Source of the DNA: an uncultured Bacteroidales bacterium
GTDB taxonomy: Bacteria > Bacteroidota > Bacteroidia > Bacteroidales > UBA932
Length of the DNA: 5,987 bases
Reading direction: 5' to 3'
Assembly: GCA_947305045.1 (NCBI GenBank)
Contig: CAMZCW010000144.1
Span: 1-5,987, forward strand
Positions 1 through 5,512 of this stretch are shown piece by piece. The stretch's first letter is position 1; each line of letters opens with the position of its first letter. Under the pieces are notes generated by a model, which worked only from the letters and a program-made list of their open reading frames with translations, was not told the origin of the DNA and made no database searches. The translations under genes were made by a program, and so were the position numbers.

Positions 1-679
1 TGACGCTGGACACCAGCACCTCCACTACGCGCGAGCTCTTTTCCTCGATGACGGAGCTCATCACCATGCCGGAGAACAGGGCGATAAACATATACAGCGC
101 CATGCCCAGAATCATGGAGATGGCCATGTAAACGCCTGATTCAGAAATGCTTTCCTCCCCGCTCTCGGAGATGGTGTAATTGTGGACATGCACATTAGAC
201 TTGACACTGTGCATAATTTCCTCCAGGTTCTCAATGCCGTAAGAATCAATGCGATAAGCCTCCACGGCGTCGTTGATACGGCGCTCTATCCCGCTTCCGC
301 TGTCCATCCCCAGCGGCTTGAGCGAATAAGTATCGGCCGTCACGCTCTTGGTTTCCGGATCCAGCGGAGAAATGGTAAGGAGAATGTCGATATCCGCCTT
401 GCCCAGGTCCGCCTTGATGGCCTCCACGTCTGCATCCACCCCTAAGTCCTTGTATTCCAGCACTTCCCCGCTTTCCAGATAGGGCATGACGATGCCGGAC
501 TGGTCCACCACGCCCACCTGTTTGGCCGCCTCCTTGGTGCCCATCATGATGAGCGAAGGAAGAATGGCGATACCGGCAAAGAGCACCGGCGTAAGGAAAG
601 TAATAAGAAGGAAGCTCTTCTTCTTGACCTTGTTCAGGTATTCCCGTTCAATGACGATTCCTAATTTCTTGAAATTCAT
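1..679 (-). CDS. ABC-2 type (NatB-like) transporter permease, 3' end cut by window
   Basis: Membrane subunit of an ABC exporter, partner of the ATPase just upstream. The 226 complete codons visible from the ATG at 679 show a short basic cytoplasmic N-terminus (MNFKKLGIVIEREYLNKVKKK), a first membrane segment at about residues 22-46, a polar extracytoplasmic domain at about 50-178, and a second membrane segment at about 183-206. The stretch IEEKSSRVVEVLVSS at 211-225 follows; this is the hallmark cytoplasmic motif after the second helix in the ABC-2/NatB/YhaP family. The remaining helices lie beyond position 1. The start is 4 nt after the ATPase stop, with GGAGGAGG 9 nt upstream, and the family normally begins with such a short basic tail. 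Family members export Na+, drugs or unknown substrates; the substrate here cannot be told. The truncation is due to the window, not a mutation. Confidence 0.9.
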   Translation of the reverse strand, partial: MNFKKLGIVIEREYLNKVKKKSFLLITFLTPVLFAGIAILPSLIMMGTKEAAKQVGVVDQSGIVMPYLESGEVLEYKDLGVDADVEAIKADLGKADIDILLTISPLDPETKSVTADTYSLKPLGMDSGSGIERRINDAVEAYRIDSYGIENLEEIMHSVKSNVHVHNYTISESGEESISESGVYMAISMILGMALYMFIALFSGMVMSSVIEEKSSRVVEVLVSSV

Positions 680-683
680 ACGC

Positions 684-1538
684 TTATACCTCCTCCGTTA
701 CCAGTTTAACAAAAATGTCGCGCATCCGGGGAATCACCTCCTTGAAGGAATTGATCCGGATGTCTTGGTCGATAAACTCCTGCAGCTTGGCATTGGCCTC
801 CGCGCGGGGAATCACAATGGATTTGCGCTCCAGGGTGTCTGTGGTGTACTCGATTTCCACATTGTCCTCCCCGTGCTGCCGACGGATTTCCTCCGTGCCA
901 CCGGTGACCACCAGTTTGGCCTTGTTGATAAGGGCGATGTTGTCGCAGAGCTCCTCCACCGACTCCATGTCGTGCGTGGACAGGATGATGGTGGCGCCTT
1001 CCTCCTTGAGCCGGAGAATCTCCTTGCGGATCAGGTCTGCATTCACCGGGTCGAAACCGGAAAAAGGCTCGTCCAGAATCATGAGCGAGGGTTTATGCAC
1101 CACCGTAGTGATGAACTGCACCTTCTGGGCCATACCCTTGGAGAGTTCCTCCACTTTCTTGTTCCACCAATCGGCAATATCAAAGCGGACGAACCATTTT
1201 TTGAGCTCTACGGCGGCCTCGCGGGCACTCATTCCCTTGAGCTGCGCCAGGTACATGGCCTGGTCTCCCACCTTCATCTTGCGGTACAGGCCGCGTTCTT
1301 CCGGCAGGTAGCCGATGCTGGACACATCCGCCTCCGTGATGGGGTGCCCCTGAAAGAGCACCTGCCCTTCCGAGGCAATGGTGATGCGGTTGATAATGCG
1401 GATAAGGGTGCTCTTCCCCGCCCCGTTGGGCCCCAGAAGCCCGAAAATTTTTCCCTCCGGGATTTCCATCGACACGTTATCCAGTGCCACCTTGGGCCCG
1501 AAGGTTTTGCTTACGTTCTTTACTTCAATGATTGCCAT
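684..1538 (-). CDS. ABC transporter ATP-binding protein (NatA-like)
   Basis: Cytoplasmic ATPase that powers the downstream ABC-2 permease. The 284 residues contain a full nucleotide-binding domain: Walker A GPNGAGKST (36-44), signature LSKGMA (132-137), Walker B LMILDEP (152-158), D-loop SGFDP (160-164) and switch histidine H189 in STHDM. In place of the usual Q-loop glutamine there is GYLPEERGLY (76-85), which is typical of the NatA/YhaQ branch and not a defect. Residues from about 205 form the C-terminal extension seen in this branch (DUF4162-like). The ATG at 1538 begins a canonical N-terminus (MAIIEVKNVSKTFG). Its stop is 4 nt before the permease start, so the pair is almost certainly cotranscribed. 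A palindromic repeat ends 6 nt before the start codon, and no Shine-Dalgarno site is visible. Substrate unknown. Confidence 0.95.
   Translation of the reverse strand: MAIIEVKNVSKTFGPKVALDNVSMEIPEGKIFGLLGPNGAGKSTLIRIINRITIASEGQVLFQGHPITEADVSSIGYLPEERGLYRKMKVGDQAMYLAQLKGMSAREAAVELKKWFVRFDIADWWNKKVEELSKGMAQKVQFITTVVHKPSLMILDEPFSGFDPVNADLIRKEILRLKEEGATIILSTHDMESVEELCDNIALINKAKLVVTGGTEEIRRQHGEDNVEIEYTTDTLERKSIVIPRAEANAKLQEFIDQDIRINSFKEVIPRMRDIFVKLVTEEV
689..696 (-). promoter_or_regulatory. Possible Shine-Dalgarno site for the ABC permease
   Basis: GGAGGAGG on the minus strand lies 9 nt before the permease ATG, an ideal spacing. It overlaps the last codons of the ATPase gene (Glu-Glu-Val), so it may exist for coding reasons. 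It is the only strong ribosome-binding-like site among the starts in this window; the others have A-rich or uninformative leaders, as is usual in Bacteroidota. Confidence 0.4.
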
Positions 1539-1544
1539 AAAATT

Positions 1545-1571
1545 GTCATTTCGAGCGAAGTCGAGAAATCT
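1545..1571 (+). repeat. 27-nt palindromic element (TTTCGAG subtype) between holA and the ABC ATPase
   Basis: On the plus strand it starts GTCATTTCGAG and ends GAGAAATCT. The ends are complementary (ATTTC/GAAAT), with an imperfect inner pairing around TCGA. It has the same length and the same termini (GTCA... and ...ATCT) as the GC-rich palindromes inside genes in this window, so it looks like a diverged subtype. It fills nearly all of the 31-nt gap. Its end overlaps the holA stop codon: TAG takes the place where other copies have GAG. No T-run follows the palindrome, so it is not a typical intrinsic terminator. Confidence 0.65.
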
Positions 1572-2610
1572 AATAATTTAAAATTTTTGTCACAAGTTCC
1601 GTGAGCAGCTCTGCGGGCGTGGCCTCGCCGGCGTCCCCGCCCTTGCCTTTATAGTCATACTCACACAGGAGCGAAATTACCTTGCTGCAACGCTGGAGCG
1701 GGTAATTCCGCACGGCAGCGTCATACTCTTTCATGAAATAGGGGTTCACGCCCAGTACCTTGGCGGCCTCCCCGGGCTGCGGGCGGCCTTTTTCCAGCAG
1801 GGCATGGTATTTCAGGATGCGGTAAAAATGGTTGTAGAGCGGTGCCACGGCCATGGGAAGGGCAAAACGCGGGGCCTCCCCCATGTGCGCGGCGATGCGC
1901 AGCGCCTTGGCACTCTCCCTGAAACTCAGGCATTTGGTAAGCTCGAAAACGCTGTACTGGCGGCTTACGCCCACATTTTTCTCCACATCCGCCACGGAAA
2001 TCTCCTGCACGCCTTCAGGCAGGTTCTTCAGGAGCTTTTCCGTTTCTACGGCTATCTTTCCAAGGTCCGTTCCGGCACTCTCTGCCAGCAGCAGGGCGGC
2101 TTCCGGATGGATGCGCAGCCCGCGGCCGTCATAATACGCCTGGATCCACTGCGGGAGTTCGTAGTCCCTGAGCGGCAGTGACTCCACAATGACGCCCGTT
2201 TTGAGGACGCTCTTGTACAGCGCTTTGCGTTTGTCGGCCGATGCCCCGTGCATCAGAATCACCAGCACAGTGCTCTCCAGCGGGTTTTGGCAATAGAGGG
2301 AGAGTTCCTCCAGGCCCTTCATTTGCTGGGCTTCCTTCACCACCACCAGCTGCCGGTCCGCCATCATGGGAAAGCGGCGGGCGGCCGTGATGACGGTATC
2401 TGCATCTACATCGGCCCCGTAACAAATGGTCTCGTTGAAGTCTTTTTCCCAGTCCTGGAGGCAGTTGTCAACAATGGCATTTGCCACCAGCTCCGGGTAA
2501 TAGGGTTCCTCCCCCATGAGCAGATAAACAGACTTGAAGATGCCTTTGCGGACATCTTCAAGTATGCTCTTGACCTGCCTGTCGGTCTCGATGTAGCCTT
2601 TGGTAGCCAC
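1570..2610 (-). CDS. holA: DNA polymerase III subunit delta (clamp loader)
   Basis: Delta subunit of the clamp loader, which opens the beta sliding clamp during replication. At 346 residues it has the usual family length. Recognisable segments are YLLMGEEPYY (29-38), characteristic of Bacteroidota HolA near the N-terminus; RRFPMMADRQLVVVKEAQ (78-95); GTDLGKIAVETEKLL (180-194) of the helical lid region; FELTKCL (222-228); and a C-terminal YDYKGKG...ELLTELVTKIL helix. The start is GTG at 2610, sharing one base with the hpf stop (TAGTG), which implies translational coupling. No better start lies nearby and the N-terminus aligns well with relatives from memory. The TAG stop sits inside the edge of a palindromic repeat. 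No missing parts seen. Confidence 0.93.
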   Translation of the reverse strand: MATKGYIETDRQVKSILEDVRKGIFKSVYLLMGEEPYYPELVANAIVDNCLQDWEKDFNETICYGADVDADTVITAARRFPMMADRQLVVVKEAQQMKGLEELSLYCQNPLESTVLVILMHGASADKRKALYKSVLKTGVIVESLPLRDYELPQWIQAYYDGRGLRIHPEAALLLAESAGTDLGKIAVETEKLLKNLPEGVQEISVADVEKNVGVSRQYSVFELTKCLSFRESAKALRIAAHMGEAPRFALPMAVAPLYNHFYRILKYHALLEKGRPQPGEAAKVLGVNPYFMKEYDAAVRNYPLQRCSKVISLLCEYDYKGKGGDAGEATPAELLTELVTKILNY

Positions 2611-2900
2611 TATTTGGCGAACTTTTTCTCTTTGGCGCGCACAATCTTTTCCTTGAGGGCATCGGCAGCCTCCGTTACGGCTTCCTCAAAGGTGTGTGCC
2701 TGGCGCTCGATGACCATATCCTCACCGGGGATGTGGGTCTGGAGCTTGACGCACTTGTTTTCTGCGTCCGGCAGGAGGCTTAAGGTGACATCGATATCAC
2801 CCATGTTGTCGAAGAACTTCTCTACTTTTCCAACTTTTTTGTCAATGTAGTCCAGCAGCTTCTCGTCTGCGTTGAACTTGAGGGACTTAACGTTAATCAT
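2610..2900 (-). CDS. hpf: Ribosome hibernation-promoting factor, short form (HPF/YfiA)
   Basis: Binds the small ribosomal subunit in slow growth or stationary phase and silences ribosomes. The 96-residue protein matches the S30AE fold of the short HPF class: beta strand MINVKSLKFNAD, helix about 13-32 (KLLDYIDKKVGKVEKFF), strands at about 35-66, the conserved HIPGEDMVIERQAHTFEEAV segment, and a long basic final helix (ALKEKIVRAKEKKFAK). It lacks the C-terminal dimerisation domain of long HPF, so dimer formation would need another factor. The ATG at 2900 lies inside the recombinase gene (8-nt overlap, ATGATTAA) and its stop overlaps the holA GTG by one base. An xerC-hpf order is common in Bacteroidota. 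No Shine-Dalgarno site; the leader is A-rich. Confidence 0.94.
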   Translation of the reverse strand: MINVKSLKFNADEKLLDYIDKKVGKVEKFFDNMGDIDVTLSLLPDAENKCVKLQTHIPGEDMVIERQAHTFEEAVTEAADALKEKIVRAKEKKFAK

Positions 2901-3903
2901 TGCGGTCTTCGTTTTTTGCCCTTGGATGGGCGTTCATGTATTGTGCTTTGAGCCGTTCCACGGAGTTGTGGGTATATACCTCTGTGGCCGCTAAACTGCT
3001 GTGGCCCAGCATCTGTTTAATGGCATTCAAGTCTGTTCCCTCGTTTAACAGCGCAGTGGCCAGGGAATGCCTGAGCACGTGGGGGGATTTCCTCCCGGTG
3101 ATGCCGCTTTGGCCTTGCAGTTCCGCTTTCACCGCCCGGTCCACAAATTCCGGATACAGGGGACGTCCCTTGTCCGTTACCAGGAGCGGAGCATTGGCAG
3201 GTCTTTCCCCTACCATGAAACTAGCTGCACGTAAATATAGCGAAATTTCTTGAAGTAACGAAGGAATGAGCGGAATTTCTCGCATTTTATCGCCTTTTCC
3301 CAGCACGCGGAGGGTCCGGCGTCCGTTATCCACGCTCTGTATTTGCAGGCCGATCAGCTCTGCGCGCCGGATGCCGCAAGTGTACAAAATGCTGATAATG
3401 AGGCGTCTGAGCCTTCGGTTGTAAAGCTCTTTGGCCAGTTTGCTGGCCGGGGCGGTGCTCAGCAGGAGCTGGAGTTCGTCGGTATCGGCCCCATGCTGGC
3501 TTTCCGTAAGATAAGCGTCCATCGCCTGCTCCGTATAATACTCCGGCAGGCGTTTTTCCATTTTGGGCCGCTTCACCGCCTTTGCGGGGTTGCTCTTGAG
3601 TACGCCTTCTTTCATCAGGAAGCCGCAGAAACCGCTGAGCGCACTTATGTGCAAATGTACGGTCCTGGGCTTGAGGCCGGAGTCAATCAGGTGCCCCTCG
3701 TACTCCCTTATCCGGGACGGGATGAGATGGCCGATCAGGTCGGCCATGACGCCCCCCCCGGCCTGACCCCTTCCGTCACCCCCGGCCTGACCGGGGGTCT
3801 CGGCCCACTGGGCAAACGCCCTCAGCGCATCCTCGTACAGCGTCACCGTCCGAGGCGAGTACCGCCGGACATCCCTGAGATATGTGACATATTTATCAAT
3901 CAT
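2893..3903 (-). CDS. xerC: Xer-type tyrosine recombinase with an in-frame repeat insertion
   Basis: Site-specific recombinase, most likely acting with a partner at dif to resolve chromosome dimers. All catalytic residues are visible in the 336 residues: R179 (GIRRAEL), K203 (LGKGDK), H275 and R278 (SPHVLRHS), H301 (LGHSS) and the nucleophile Y310 (EVYTH). The N-terminal SAM-like core-binding domain covers about 1-110. Usual Xer proteins have about 295-310 residues. The extra length is at least partly explained by residues 35-60, encoded by two inverted palindromic elements plus a Gly-rich spacer and lying between the first two helices of the core-binding domain. The inter-domain linker (about 132-165) also looks long. 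The ATG at 3903 gives a standard start (MIDKYVTYLRDVRRYSPRTV). It overlaps hpf by 8 nt. It could be called XerD-like; housekeeping context and absence of phage genes argue against a mobile integrase. Confidence 0.9.
   Translation of the reverse strand: MIDKYVTYLRDVRRYSPRTVTLYEDALRAFAQWAETPGQAGGDGRGQAGGGVMADLIGHLIPSRIREYEGHLIDSGLKPRTVHLHISALSGFCGFLMKEGVLKSNPAKAVKRPKMEKRLPEYYTEQAMDAYLTESQHGADTDELQLLLSTAPASKLAKELYNRRLRRLIISILYTCGIRRAELIGLQIQSVDNGRRTLRVLGKGDKMREIPLIPSLLQEISLYLRAASFMVGERPANAPLLVTDKGRPLYPEFVDRAVKAELQGQSGITGRKSPHVLRHSLATALLNEGTDLNAIKQMLGHSSLAATEVYTHNSVERLKAQYMNAHPRAKNEDRND
3724..3750 (-). repeat. 27-nt palindromic element inside xerC, distal copy
   Basis: Perfect 8-bp stem ATGGCCGA (3727-3734) with TCGGCCAT (3740-3747), loop TCAGG (3735-3739), framed by GAG on the left and GAC on the right of the plus strand. 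It is oriented opposite to the copy at 3775-3801. It is read in frame as xerC residues 52-60 (VMADLIGHL), so this part of the recombinase comes from the repeat. Confidence 0.75.
3775..3801 (+). repeat. 27-nt palindromic element inside xerC, proximal copy
   Basis: Perfect 8-bp stem ACCCCCGG (3778-3785) with CCGGGGGT (3791-3798), loop CCTGA (3786-3790), flanked by GTC and CTC. It is read on the coding strand as xerC residues 35-43, ETPGQAGGD. The GGCCTGACC core also occurs at 3760-3768, exactly 24 nt away, as part of a truncated spacer unit (read as GQAGG) that links it to the inverted copy at 3724-3750. Confidence 0.8.
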
Positions 3904-3926
3904 AAGTACCGAGGCACACCTCTTTT

Positions 3927-3960
3927 GTCATACCGAGGCCCAAAGGGCCGAGTGTATCTC
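3927..3960 (+). repeat. 34-nt palindromic element between cca and xerC
   Basis: Inner perfect hairpin GGCCC (3937-3941), loop AAA, GGGCC (3945-3949); outer pairing ATAC (3930-3933) with GTAT (3954-3957). Its termini, GTCA on the left and ATCTC on the right, match the 27-nt family, so it is probably a longer subtype. It fills most of the 55-nt gap, and its edge contains two bases of the cca stop codon TGA (3959-3961). The nine bases TACCGAGGC recur 24 nt away at 3907-3915, beside the xerC start, as a partial copy. No T-run follows on either strand, so a terminator role is not supported. Confidence 0.7.
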
Positions 3961-5512
3961 ACTTGGGCTCCAGCCCAAAGCACTCCCTGGCCTTTTCCCG
4001 CATATACGCATCCGCGGCCTCAAACGCGTACGGAATCTCCCCGTCCAGCACCGCGTTTTTCACCATTTCCTTAAGCTGGCCGATAATGTTACACGGCTCA
4101 ATACCAAACAGTTGCATGATGTAATCGCCAGTAATGGGGTTCTTCCAGTTGCGGATGCTGTCCTTTGCCTCCACCTCCACCATTTTCTCCTTCACCAACT
4201 CGAAATTGCGTCTGAGGCGTGCGACTTTCACAGGGTTCTTGGAGGTGATATCGGCATTGCAAAGGAGCATGAGGTCGTCAATGTCGTTGCCGGCGTCAAA
4301 CAGGAGGCGGCGAACAGCGCTGTCCGTGACTTCATCGTCCACCAGAGCGATGGGTCTAAGATGCAGATTCACAAGCTTTTGCACGTATTTCATCTTCTCG
4401 TTCAGCGGCATGCGCAGCTTCTCGAAGATTTTGGGCACCAGGCGCGCGCCGGTGACTTCGTGTCCGTGGAAGGTCCAACCCTGCCCCGCCACATACCGTT
4501 TGCTGACGGGCTTGCCGATATCGTGCAGCAGCGCGGCCCAGCGAAGCCACAGATTCGGCTCCGTGCGGGGCGTTGCATTGCCGTCCGGGTCATAGTCGTT
4601 CAGGCGGCCTTCCGCGATGGCTTCTTCTTCGAACCTTATCACGTTTTCCACCACCTGCAACGTGTGGGTAAAATTCTCCTTATGTCCCTTACCGTCAACC
4701 GTTTCCACGCCTTTGAGACGGCTCAGTTCCGGCAGGAATTGCTGCAACAGGCCCGTCTGTTCCATCAGTTCGAACGCCATGGCCGGATGGTCCGTCAGGA
4801 GCATTTTGTTCAGCTCCTCCACGATGCGCTCCTTGGAAAGGATTTGCAGGCGGTCGGCCATGATGTGCATGGCTTTCAGGCTTTCCGGGACGATAGTAAA
4901 TTTGCGCTCGTCGCTGCTCAGGCGCGCCGCAAAACGGATGGCCCGCAGCATGCGGAGCGGGTCATCGCTGTAGGTCTGTTCGGGCTCCAGGGGCGTGCGG
5001 ATAATACCGGCAGCGAGGTCCTTGATGCCTCCGAACGGGTCCACCAGGGCGCCATAATCTTCTGCTTGAAGTGAGAAGGCCATCGCATTGATAGTGAAGT
5101 CTCTACGGAGCTGGTCTTCTTCCAGCGTACCGTCCTCCACAATGGGTTTCCGGGAGTCCCGGTGATAGCTCTCCTTCCGCGCGCCCACAAACTCCACCTC
5201 CATCCCATGATACTTGAGCATGGCTGTGCCAAAGTTCTTGAACACGCTCACCCGCGCATGACACTTTTTGCCGATAGCCTCCGCCAGCAGGATCCCGGGG
5301 CGCACCACTCCATCCTGCCCGGCCGCACTGCCGTCATGCCCGGCCTGACCGGGCATCTCAACGACAATATCAATGTCCTTATTGGCCCTCCCCAGGAAGC
5401 AGTCCCTGACATACCCCCCTATTACAAAGGCCCGCACGCCCAGCTCCCTGGCCGTTTCACTCACAAGTCGGAACACCGGATGCTCCAAATATCCTTCCGT
5501 AATCGTACTCAT
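3959..5512 (-). CDS. cca: CCA tRNA nucleotidyltransferase / poly(A) polymerase family protein with HD domain
   Basis: Class II nucleotidyltransferase that most likely adds or repairs the 3' CCA of tRNAs in the cytoplasm. The 517 residues show the GGYVRD motif (32-37), metal-binding D46 and D48 in KDIDIVV, a probable third carboxylate in EVEFV (105-109), RRDFTINAM (136-144), DPLRMLRAIRFA (184-195) of the neck and nucleotide-recognition region, then an HD domain with H283, HD at 330-331 (ALLHDIGKP) and H349/H351. This architecture is usual for Bacteroidota relatives. Residues 52 to about 73, directly after the catalytic D-x-D strand, are an in-frame repeat insertion (MPGQAGHDG...AGQDG...RPG); relatives pass from IVV almost directly to the GI.LAEA helix. 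The ATG at 5512 overlaps the upstream stop by ATGA. The TGA stop lies at the edge of a palindromic repeat. A poly(A) polymerase activity cannot be excluded. Confidence 0.9.
   Translation of the reverse strand: MSTITEGYLEHPVFRLVSETARELGVRAFVIGGYVRDCFLGRANKDIDIVVEMPGQAGHDGSAAGQDGVVRPGILLAEAIGKKCHARVSVFKNFGTAMLKYHGMEVEFVGARKESYHRDSRKPIVEDGTLEEDQLRRDFTINAMAFSLQAEDYGALVDPFGGIKDLAAGIIRTPLEPEQTYSDDPLRMLRAIRFAARLSSDERKFTIVPESLKAMHIMADRLQILSKERIVEELNKMLLTDHPAMAFELMEQTGLLQQFLPELSRLKGVETVDGKGHKENFTHTLQVVENVIRFEEEAIAEGRLNDYDPDGNATPRTEPNLWLRWAALLHDIGKPVSKRYVAGQGWTFHGHEVTGARLVPKIFEKLRMPLNEKMKYVQKLVNLHLRPIALVDDEVTDSAVRRLLFDAGNDIDDLMLLCNADITSKNPVKVARLRRNFELVKEKMVEVEAKDSIRNWKNPITGDYIMQLFGIEPCNIIGQLKEMVKNAVLDGEIPYAFEAADAYMREKARECFGLEPK
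5294..5332 (-). repeat. Degenerate repeat spacer inside cca
   Basis: This stretch is read as cca residues 61-73 (GSAAGQDGVVRPG). GCCCGGCC at 5317-5324 repeats 21 nt away at 5338-5345 within the intact palindrome. AGQD followed by a V...PG stretch matches the AGQD-VIPG order in the neighbouring HsdR_N tail, suggesting the same composite insertion with fewer units and a decayed distal palindrome. The left border is approximate. Confidence 0.5.
5333..5359 (+). repeat. 27-nt palindromic element inside cca
   Basis: Perfect 8-bp stem ATGCCCGG (5336-5343) with CCGGGCAT (5349-5356), loop CCTGA (5344-5348), flanked by GTC and CTC. Read on the coding strand as cca residues 52-60, EMPGQAGHD, in the same phase as the copies in xerC and in the HsdR_N gene. 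Confidence 0.8.

Noticed and set aside
76..85. Degenerate Q-loop in the ABC ATPase (protein residues 76-85 of the gene at 684-1538) as a sign of inactivity
   Set aside because: GYLPEERGLY is normal for the NatA/YhaQ branch, and Walker A, signature, Walker B and switch histidine are all intact.
486..1604. Long open frame on the plus strand opposite the ABC genes
   Set aside because: It is antisense to two clear ABC genes, has no recognisable domain, and reflects GC-rich codon use on the other strand.
3433..3448. Perfect hairpin GGCCAG-TTTG-CTGGCC in the xerC linker
   Set aside because: It lacks the GTC/CTC borders and the 8-bp stem length of the family; the linker residues it encodes look native to this lineage, though the linker is somewhat long.
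2893..3903. Integrase of a prophage or integrative element
   Set aside because: The surroundings are housekeeping genes, no tRNA, att-like direct repeats or phage genes are seen, and the xerC-hpf order fits a chromosomal Xer recombinase.
3927..3960. Possible intrinsic terminator after cca
   Set aside because: The GGCCC-AAA-GGGCC hairpin is strong, but no T-run follows it on either strand and its ends match the repeat family.
4435..4462. GC-rich self-complementary stretch (CACCAGGCGCGCGCCGGTG) in cca
   Set aside because: It encodes the conserved EVTGARLVPK region of the HD domain; no loop of workable size and no family borders.
3884..5074. Long open frame on the plus strand opposite cca
   Set aside because: Antisense shadow of the well-supported cca gene, rich in His and Gln as such shadows are, with no known motif.
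5150..5162. Palindrome CCGGGAGTCCCGG in cca
   Set aside because: It encodes part of the conserved HRDSRKP motif of the enzyme family and lacks the element borders, so it is coding chance.
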